Shown: piece by piece, positions 35,375-41,805 of the stretch | Numbering within the stretch: position 1 is the first letter of the stretch | Layout of the letters: every line of letters starts with the position of its first letter | Source: an uncultured Cyclobacteriaceae bacterium | GTDB lineage: Bacteria; Bacteroidota; Bacteroidia; Cytophagales; Cyclobacteriaceae | Direction: 5' to 3' | Assembly: GCA_947492745.1 (NCBI GenBank) | Contig: CANLOE010000066.1 | Coordinates: forward strand, 1 to 41,805 | Length of the DNA: 41,805 nt | Program-made: the position numbers and the translations under genes | Notes under the pieces: generated by a model | Told to the model about the DNA's origin: nothing | The model's input: the letters and a program-made list of their open reading frames with translations, nothing else | The model's database searches: none

Positions 35375-38146
35375 TTATTTTTTCAGGAGTTTTTGGGGTG
35401 TATCATTGTTTATTTGGATAAGATACATTCCGGACTTCAGCTGCTTTATATCTATTTCCTGAGTATCGGCCGCTGCCCGGGTTGTAGTGAGTAACCTGCC
35501 CATATTGTCCAAAAGGAATATTTGGTCTCCCTCTTCGATATTATCGATAATCAGCAGATCCGTAGCCGGATTCGGATATATCAACGCCATGTCCGAGATA
35601 TTGTCCCCTACGCTGACCTTGGCACTCGCAGCTCTGGAGCTGATAATGCCCACATTAAAACGCTCTTGTGCCCCGATTCTATTTCGGTTACAGTTCATGG
35701 GGTTCGTTCCGTTTTCACTACTGACATACAGGTTGTTGCTTCCCTTCAGAGCGATTTGGTCTGCACCCAGATCGATAACCGAGAATTTCTCCCAATTTCC
35801 GATAGCTGTTCTGTTACAGGTCATGGGACCCGCTCCATTTTCACTGCTTACATACTTACCGTTACTGCCCTTGAGGGCAACTTTGTCCCCACCGGCATTG
35901 ACGACGGTAAACCTTTCCCAGACAAATGTTTTCTCCCGATTACAGTTGATGGGTTTGGACCCGTTCTCACTACTGATATACCTATTGTTGTTACCTCTAA
36001 GGCTAATGACCGACCCTATCAGGCCGGGTTGCGTACTGGGCGGATTACGTAGTTTCTTTAGCCTCAGCCGTGTTACCGTCCAGTTGGGATCACTACCGCC
36101 ATTATCCAGAAACTGTAAGGATATTTTGCCATCGCGCACTTCTGTGGTCAATTCCTGATTCAAGAACTGACCTGCACTTGTAGTAGCATTGGTCACTTTT
36201 AGGACTCCCTCCGCTTTTACCTGCATATTGTCATGAGGGAAGTTCTTGTCGCCGAAGGTAATGAGCGCCTCCCATTCTCCATTGGAAACTTTGGTTTCAA
36301 AAGTTTTTGCCTGTGATGAGTATATAAAGTCCCGATTCAGATTATTGACCGAAGTTGCAGCTCCTCTATCTGCTGCATTCAGTCCTGATGTATTGGTCCA
36401 TCCAAAGTCCCCACCGGTAGTTTTGTTGGAGACACGCAGGGTATTGGGAAATAGCGGAGAACTCTCTGTTCCAAAATCGAAGGTGACCTCTGTGAAATTT
36501 GCAGGTAGTCCGGGGGCTTGCGATACATAGACGGCCCCAAAATCGGTTTTCCCCTTCGAATCAACGACAGTATAATGAAAAAAGTCTCGACTACTGAGTC
36601 CTGAAGATGGTGGCGAATACCTGATTTGATTCCTACCTCCCGGACCTGTTCCTTGAGAAAGGCTGATTGTGCCTCCTTGAAAACCCGTTTTATCCAAAAG
36701 CTTTACATCAAGCACATCATTATTGGCATCATAGTCATTGGCAATGACATCGATAAGGATGGAAGACTGCGATGCGGCCATTTCTACTTCATCATATACA
36801 CCAAAGGGATTGATATTGGGGGCATTGGTGATTTTATCGGCTACTGATTTTTTTGACTTTGCTATCTGGGTGACAATCTTTGCTTCGTCAGAGGACATTC
36901 TACCGATATTATGATTGCCCGAGCCATGCATTATACTGATGAAGTAGTTTCTCCCACCTTTGCTGTCCGTACCGGAGTTGTTTCTGGGTCTAGCTTCATA
37001 GAAGTATTTCGAGTGGTTCACGTGTTTCAGTCCAAAGGAATGGCCGACCTCATGTGCCGCAGTACCATTGGCCCAGCTAGTGGCTCCATTGCCACCAAGA
37101 GTAGCGTACCGATTGCGCTCACCGACAGCACCGACCCATGCCAGCCCTGAAGGACGCGAAGCCACATGGTATACGGCGAGGTCATGGGTATTTCCTACTA
37201 TACTGGGATTGTTGTTCCAGTAATCCCTAAAAGCTTCCAGGCTTTTAGTGGCGTTAGTGGCGGCACCTGTACTGGTAACAAGGTCTCTGAGCGGGTCGGT
37301 ACTTGCATTGGTACGGATGATAAGTGTTCCGAGTTTGAACCGTACACCCGCAGAACTCAGAAAACGCGAATTGAGATTCCCGATGATAGACCGGGCCGAA
37401 GTCTGAGCCTTGGACAGATTGCCATCGTAGGCTGTTCTGGAGAAGAACGATCGAGAACCTATCTCCACTGCCAATTCGAACTCCAGCACTTCCATCACTT
37501 TGGTGGGCCTTGCACTGGCGGCAAGTTCAAGCTCCGAAACCTCCGTGGGTAAGTACAGGCCTGAGAAAACAGGCCCCTCAGAAGGCTGAGGTAGATTCTC
37601 GGACTTAGCGCTCATAGTATTGAGTTGCTGAGTATCGATACTGACCGTAGGCGGACTCTTATGCCCACACTCATAGGTATCGTCACTTTCTTTAATGGAG
37701 TAAGTCGCATTATCGGTACCCGTTGGTGCTATTTCCAGTACGGTTCCATCGGGGCGGGTAATAGTAGCCATCAGTCCCTTGTCGGTCATGACGGCACTCA
37801 CAGTGTGGTCTTTTTTCTCCACTATCGTACCTAAATAGTTGCGTTCCTCTCCCATGGCTATCTCCGTCAGTTGTCCAGTGCCATCATCGATAAGGCATCG
37901 CGTGTGCTTACCGAAGATACTGGTTTTGTGAAGAGCCATGGACAGCACTTCCCCTTTATAGTTAATGGGTATGGTCATCTTACCGGGCAACTCGATAGGA
38001 AGTGTTCCTATTTTTATGGGAGAGAGTTCGGTAGTATGTTGTGATTCATTATTGGTGGTGGTGTTGATGTCCTGTGAAAATGCAGTACCCACAATAGTGA
38101 TAGGAATGAGCAGGCATAAAAACATTCTAGACATAAAATCTTTCAT
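35375..38146 (-). CDS. multidomain secreted metzincin with fascin-like repeats and T9SS sorting domain
   Basis: 923 residues. The signal peptide (MSRMFLCLLIPITIVGTAFS) is followed by a propeptide-like region (40-160) and a reprolysin-like metalloprotease domain (about 215-440). The zinc motif is HEVGHSFGLKH (His365, Glu366, His369, His375) with a Met-turn SIMHGSG (404-410). Residues about 448-545 form an Ig/VCBS-like domain (VIANDYDANNDVLDVKLLD). Residues 552-700 form a galactose-binding-like beta-sandwich (TFDFGTESSPLFPNTLRVSN), of the type found beside rhamnogalacturonan esterases. Three fascin-like repeats follow (LRGNNNRYISSENG, LKGSNGKYVSSENG, LKGSNNLYVSSENG) and then a Por sorting domain (ALIYPNPATDLLIIDN ... 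SGMYLIQI). It is exported by T9SS, probably to degrade matrix glycoproteins. Confidence 0.9.
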   Translation of the reverse strand: MKDFMSRMFLCLLIPITIVGTAFSQDINTTTNNESQHTTELSPIKIGTLPIELPGKMTIPINYKGEVLSMALHKTSIFGKHTRCLIDDGTGQLTEIAMGEERNYLGTIVEKKDHTVSAVMTDKGLMATITRPDGTVLEIAPTGTDNATYSIKESDDTYECGHKSPPTVSIDTQQLNTMSAKSENLPQPSEGPVFSGLYLPTEVSELELAASARPTKVMEVLEFELAVEIGSRSFFSRTAYDGNLSKAQTSARSIIGNLNSRFLSSAGVRFKLGTLIIRTNASTDPLRDLVTSTGAATNATKSLEAFRDYWNNNPSIVGNTHDLAVYHVASRPSGLAWVGAVGERNRYATLGGNGATSWANGTAAHEVGHSFGLKHVNHSKYFYEARPRNNSGTDSKGGRNYFISIMHGSGNHNIGRMSSDEAKIVTQIAKSKKSVADKITNAPNINPFGVYDEVEMAASQSSILIDVIANDYDANNDVLDVKLLDKTGFQGGTISLSQGTGPGGRNQIRYSPPSSGLSSRDFFHYTVVDSKGKTDFGAVYVSQAPGLPANFTEVTFDFGTESSPLFPNTLRVSNKTTGGDFGWTNTSGLNAADRGAATSVNNLNRDFIYSSQAKTFETKVSNGEWEALITFGDKNFPHDNMQVKAEGVLKVTNATTSAGQFLNQELTTEVRDGKISLQFLDNGGSDPNWTVTRLRLKKLRNPPSTQPGLIGSVISLRGNNNRYISSENGSKPINCNREKTFVWERFTVVNAGGDKVALKGSNGKYVSSENGAGPMTCNRTAIGNWEKFSVIDLGADQIALKGSNNLYVSSENGTNPMNCNRNRIGAQERFNVGIISSRAASAKVSVGDNISDMALIYPNPATDLLIIDNIEEGDQIFLLDNMGRLLTTTRAAADTQEIDIKQLKSGMYLIQINNDTPQKLLKK

Positions 38147-38604
38147 GATTGTATGGATTTAAGGTTAAATAATCGGAAGGTAAGATACCTCGACAATTGT
38201 ATTTATGGTAGTCAATACCGATGGATGGGTTCATTTATGGCTCGAAAACACTATTTTCAGATGAAATTAAAGATGAACGGTTGTATTATATTTAGAAGTT
38301 ATGGAGGTGGTTTCGAGTGGTAAGGTGGCTGCCGGTCAAATGTTTAAGAAAATGCAAAACGGTAATCTTGCCCGTAAAACTTGGAAACTGCCTTTATACT
38401 CAAGAAAAAATGAAATGGGAAACCTGATAGGCAATGGCCATGGGGAAAATCCGTAGAGTGTTGAATCGTTACGGGTAGACGTGTCATTGGGACCTTTGGA
38501 AAATAGTGGCAACTAAGTTAACAAATCATCTTGTCCCAAATCAATTACGTTTAGGTATAAATTGTTTTTATAATTTGCCATCACTGATTTTGGAGCCGGT
38601 ATCG
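38147..38604. other. spacer upstream of the metzincin
   Basis: About 460 bp including the metzincin 5' region. A family F motif (reverse) is at 38534-38555. No other structure was recognised. Confidence 0.4.
38534..38555 (-). repeat. family F short motif
   Basis: Reverse complement reads CCTAAACGTAATTGATTTGG, third copy of the motif at 28326 and 29451 with two or three changes. Confidence 0.5.
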
Positions 38605-38677
38605 TTTAACCCGGATCATGCGTTGAAACTTCGTGACGAGGGTTTAAATATCAATAAATCAGTGAGTTTTATTGGAT

Positions 38678-39154
38678 AGACTTATATATTCAGTTATGTT
38701 GACCGTGTTTCAGTCATCTCATTGAATCCGGTATACCGTTGAAGGGAATCCGAATCCCGGTAGTTCATTTGAAGATTTTTCTGTCCGGGTGCAGCGTTTT
38801 CAAAATTTTCCACATCCCACAGGCTGGCCCGAAGCCTTCTCTGACTTCGTCCTGCTTAATTTTTATCGATAGGACCGAGCGTAAAGAAAGGTCTCGGGGA
38901 ACCCTTTCAGCGAAGGGGCCGGTCTGCCGCGCAGGAGTAAGCGCCCGGCCGGTTTGAGGCGAAACGGACCAAAGGGCAGATGCAAAGATGTTCTCTACCA
39001 TTTTGGTAATGAAAAGGTGTTTTTCGGCAGGAATGTATATGGAAATGGTCAAAATGAAGCAACATGGATAATCCTATAGCTAAGCATATAAGTCCAACGG
39101 ATGATATATCGACAAATTGTTAAAATAGTCGGTATATCTATGTATATAAGTCTG
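38678..39154. mobile_element. 477-bp element with 9-bp target duplication (contains repeat D)
   Basis: The insertion splits B9 and is flanked by TTATTGGAT at 38669-38677 and 39155-39163. Its ends are inverted: AGACTTATATA at the left and TATATAAGTCT(G) at the right. It contains the second repeat D copy (38724-39022). A 95-codon minus-strand frame (PQTGRALTPARQTGPFAERV...) crosses the GC-rich core but is not recognisable and is disrupted in D1. No transposase is encoded, so this is a non-autonomous or decayed element. A 9-bp duplication is compatible with IS4- or IS5-like families, among others. Confidence 0.75.
38724..39022 (+). repeat. repeat D, copy 2
   Basis: Nearly identical to 34503-34800, inside the 477-bp element. 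The high-GC core GGGGCCGGTCTGCCGCGCAG is shared. Confidence 0.85.
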
Positions 39155-39260
39155 TTATTGGATTTAGCATAGTACCGCTATGGTGAATGAAGACCGGTGG
39201 GCAAAGCTTCCGGTATGAAGCTATTTATGCGCGGAATAGGTTCTCTATTGATCAATTGGG

Positions 39261-39436
39261 CTTTAACCCCAAAAGAGTTTATGGTATGGTTTTCCTTGAT
39301 TTCCAGTGGAAAAGGATAGATGCCGATTATACCTGAGTGCGATTATCGGTTTTATATCTATTATCCATATCATTGATGAACATTATGTTCCCCGATTGAT
39401 ATATTTAATAAAGAACTATCAGCAAACGACCCGAAT
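39261..39436. other. spacer before App1 pseudogene
   Basis: About 175 bp, AT-rich, no feature recognised beyond the B9 target site. Confidence 0.35.
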
Positions 39437-40601
39437 ATGAAGACACTGTTACAGAAGCTGGTAAAGACCCGGTTATTATCCCTCCTTATGGTGGCTATGT
39501 CAATAACAAAACCTTTCACCTGTAGGCTCGGATTTTGGAAGACGAGGGTATCAGTAATGACCCACAGACTCTTTGTTCAAAAATATCTGCAATTCTCTGA
39601 AAAGATTTGAATCGGACGAAATCAAAGAAGCTACGGTAAAGGTACGTTGGACCGGAATGAGAAAGTGTTTTGTTCTGATCGTGAAGGCTATATCAGTATT
39701 GATGGGGCGCATGATTTGAACTTATCAACTCATCAGGGTAGTTGGATACCAATACAGATGGAGTTGATTGTAGGGTATACAGTATCCTATAGGGTAACCG
39801 ACCATGTTCTGAAACCGGATGATAACATGGACTATTTGGTCATCAGTGATATGGATGATACCATTCTGAAAACGGGTGTATCTTCCCTCTTGAAGTGGCA
39901 GGTATTTATCCCAAAATGTCCATTAGAAAATCTATTCCGGACATAACTGGCTTCAAATCAGTAAATGAATGCGTTTTTTGAATTCACCGTAGCGGTGCTA
40001 AGCTGAACCCAAGAAAACGCACTGATGTATTGCCATTTAAGTCCTCATGACGAAGTTCCAACGAACATTCTGGGTTTATCAATACGCTTACAAAAAACAG
40101 CCATCAGCGTATGCCCCTTGAAGGAGCCAAAGAACTGTGCGAGCTGTTGTATAAGGGGAGTTCGGGAAACAAAGCAAATCCGATTTTCTACCTTTCCAAT
40201 AGCCCTTGGAATCCTTACAACTATCTTAGCATATTTTTAGAGACGCAAGGGTTTTCAAAAGGGCCTCTTTTGATGAGGGATATCGGCATCAGCAATCCAC
40301 GTATCAAGTCCTTCGTATATGCCAACAAATACCAAAAATAAGCCACATCGCAGCTACCTATCCGGGCAGACCTATGATTTTGATAGGGGATATGGCCGAA
40401 ATCGATGCCGATATCTACTTACGCTTTACAGAAGAGTTTCCCGATAGGGGTAAGGCCATTTACCTTCGCTCTGTCACCGAAAAATTCAAGGTAAATCGTA
40501 TGCTGGAGCTAATAGAGAAGAATGCCCATATCGACATAGCGACCGTTTACGATGGTAGCGAAGCTATCCGACATGCAAAACAAAAGGGCCTGGTATTATA
40601 G
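39437..40601 (+). pseudogene. App1-type phosphatidate phosphatase (DUF2183), broken
   Basis: Recognisable in pieces. KDPVIIPPYGGYVNNKTFHL, a TAG, then ARILEDEGIS near 39465-39560; ESDEIKEATVKVRWTG near 39605-39655; YLVISDMDDTILKTGVSSLL, the HAD-like DxDxT active site, at about 39835-39894; then family B copy B10. The gene resumes at NTLTKNSHQRMPLEGAKELC (about 40080) and FYLSNSPWNPYNYLSIFLE. A frameshift at an A-run near 40336 precedes ISHIAATYPGRPMILIGD and AIYLRSVTEKF. The intact protein would hydrolyse phosphatidic acid or a related phosphate. At least one internal stop, two frameshifts and the 165-bp insertion make it non-functional. Confidence 0.85.
39910..40074 (+). repeat. family B element B10, inside App1 gene
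   Basis: 165 bp from CCCAAAATGTCCATTAG to CCAACGAACATTCTGGG, flanked by TTTAT at 39905-39909 and 40075-40079. Deleting it with one TTTAT restores the reading W-Q-V-F-I-N-T-L-T-K. Confidence 0.93.
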
Positions 40602-40681
40602 ATAGGTCCACTGGAAACTTCCGCACATAATGCTCTGTTTCACTGCGTGGCCTTTTTCCAATTTGTTCTTCCGTAGAACAA

Positions 40682-41449
40682 TTATAGATACCCTACCGCC
40701 CAGTAGCTAAGTATGCCCATGATCTCTCGGGTCAGTTTATACCAGATGACCATAGCATAAGGATTAGGGATGGCCATACTTTCGAAACTGAAAGACCTAT
40801 CGCTACTGTAAAAATCAGTACTGAATACATCGGCCTGGATACCCGCTTTTTTGAAACAACCCTTGGATCGGCGCATGTGGAAAGCTGAAGTAATCAGTAG
40901 GTACTTTTTTCCAGGGAATTCACTGGCAAGGATTTTCGCTGAGAATACCGCATTTTCATATGTGTTACGAGAGCGGTTTTCAATCAATATATCGCTATCG
41001 GGAATACCGGATAACTTGGCAATGGAAGCCAGATCATCGGCCTCTTTGAGCTCCGGCCTATTGAGAATGCCCGAACCTCCCGAGATAAGAATTTTTTTGA
41101 TTTTGCCCATTTTATAGAGCATAATAGTGTGGAATATCCTGTCGGCACCATGGTTGAGATACACACGGTCATTGGGACTCTTTTTATAGTGGGTGATTCC
41201 TGTCAGTACTATGCCTACATCGTAGGTCTTCTTCAGTTCTTGGAGCGGTGTAGGGGCGATTTCCCAGAGGAGCATGGCTTCATTGGCCATAAAATCATTG
41301 AAAAAAAATAGGGACAGTACTAGTCCGACATAGAGAAGCACGGTATTGTTTTTCTTCTTATGCTTCCACCAGCCATAGCCAAAAAAAAAGGCTATCACCA
41401 CTAATGGCATAAATACATAGTAGACCGTTTTGGAAAGAATAAAAAACAT
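40682..41449 (-). CDS. YdcF/ElyC-like membrane protein (DUF218)
   Basis: 255 residues. Two N-terminal membrane helices (about 4-27 and 35-52) precede a DUF218 domain: DVGIVLTGITHY, the SGGSG loop (ILISGGSGILNR), DILIENRSRNTYENAVFSAK and LLITSAFHMRRSKGCFKKAG. A hydrophobic C-terminal end (EIMGILSYWAVGYL) follows. DUF218 proteins such as SanA, ElyC and YdcF act in envelope integrity or polysaccharide precursor handling; the precise reaction is unknown. It is convergent with the App1 pseudogene and stands alone. Confidence 0.88.
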   Translation of the reverse strand: MFFILSKTVYYVFMPLVVIAFFFGYGWWKHKKKNNTVLLYVGLVLSLFFFNDFMANEAMLLWEIAPTPLQELKKTYDVGIVLTGITHYKKSPNDRVYLNHGADRIFHTIMLYKMGKIKKILISGGSGILNRPELKEADDLASIAKLSGIPDSDILIENRSRNTYENAVFSAKILASEFPGKKYLLITSAFHMRRSKGCFKKAGIQADVFSTDFYSSDRSFSFESMAIPNPYAMVIWYKLTREIMGILSYWAVGYL

Positions 41450-41805
41450 ATAGGTTTAGCTAAGGCCAAATAGATTTTTCTAGTCAAAAACAAAACCTCA
41501 ATTTAGAAAAAGAAACAATAGAAAAAGCGTCAGCATAAAAATAATAAAAGCTACGATATCTTTATGGATTTTGATTTTCATGTGTAGAATGTGGGAGAAT
41601 GAGTCATGGGTTTTGCTGATAATCTATTCTGTGCAAAGATAGAGAAGAACGTGAAAAAATGTTTCAGCGACATTTTCCCTATATTATGCGTTGGTACTCT
41701 GTTACGAAGGCTTGATATCCAAAAATTTGGGGTGGTTCCCGGGCCTTTTCTTTTTCCTTTCTATCACCCACTTGGCGCAAGCGTCCGCTTGTGTCCCCGT
41801 GACGG
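41450..41805. other. window end, with family B fragment
   Basis: 41684-41740 (TATGCGTTGGTACTCTGTTA, CGAAGGCTTGATATCC) resembles a family B left end in reverse orientation without the initial CCC. The last 60 bp are GC-richer and may begin another element beyond the edge. No gene was recognised. Confidence 0.45.

Larger units (their letters stand above)
38610..39260 (-). repeat. B/C chimeric element B9 with nested insertion
   Basis: The left end is family B (CCCGGATCATGCGTTGAAAC); the right end is C-like (CTATTGATCAATTGGG). TTTAA flanks at 38605-38609 and, after one extra C, 39262-39266. Removing the nested 477-bp element and one 9-bp repeat leaves 165 bp, exactly the family length. Confidence 0.8.

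Noticed and set aside
38765-39052. 95-codon frame in repeat D2 as a gene
   Set aside because: The corresponding frame in D1 is interrupted, and the composition follows the GC-rich core rather than a protein.
368-41740. CRISPR or tandem array from the repeated 160-bp units
   Set aside because: The units are scattered, in both orientations, with individual target duplications and no regular spacers.

Overview
The window reads as chromosomal DNA of a Bacteroidota bacterium, most likely a marine polysaccharide-degrading Cytophagales/Saprospiria-type lineage. Several things point this way. Two secreted proteins end in a type IX secretion (Por) sorting domain. There are SPII lipoproteins and two GH16 glycanases. 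LeuA is of the short form. Shine-Dalgarno sequences are largely absent, and IS630, IS1380 and ISAon1-type transposon remains are present. No tRNA, rRNA or CRISPR array was seen.

Layout. 1-1150: repeat copies, an ISAon1 transposase remnant and the leu operon terminator. 1164-5508: a minus-strand leucine operon, leuA-leuC-leuD-leuB. 5690-8213: a TPR-like protein and a lipoprotein on the plus strand. 8470-12350: repeat-rich stretch with an IS630 remnant, YwbE, PlsC and a small basic exported protein. 12348-18728: a beta-barrel-like protein, a large Asp-box/VPS10-like protein and an astacin lipoprotein. 19033-23334: IS1380 transposase remnant and a stand-alone DnaE-type (DnaE2-like) polymerase. 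24089-26255: a two-gene minus-strand unit, chorismate pyruvate-lyase-like protein then flavin monooxygenase. 26256-30571: mostly repeats around one TerB-like gene. 30572-38146: two GH16 enzymes, a decayed M57-like metallopeptidase and a 923-residue multidomain metzincin. 38147-41805: nested repeats, an App1-type (DUF2183) pseudogene and a YdcF-like membrane protein.

The most striking content is in the spacers. At least three families of short non-autonomous elements fill them. Family B (about 166 bp, ends CCC...GGG) and the related family C (167 bp) make 5-bp duplications of the form TTNAA/TTTAT. Family A (160 bp) inserts at TA, and its arms match the ends of the IS630 remnant. The window itself supplies filled and empty sites: A sits inside B twice, each time with a clean TA duplication. 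A 477-bp element sits inside a B/C chimera with a 9-bp duplication. B also interrupts the App1 gene with a TTTAT duplication. This gives an order of events (B/C first, then A and the 477-bp element) and shows ongoing gene decay.

Functionally the secreted genes look like a scavenging set: two GH16 enzymes (one CBM13 plus T9SS, one lipoprotein) for galactan/glucan-type polysaccharides, and two zinc proteases that share a fascin-like trefoil module. All assignments come from reading the sequence; no database search was run.
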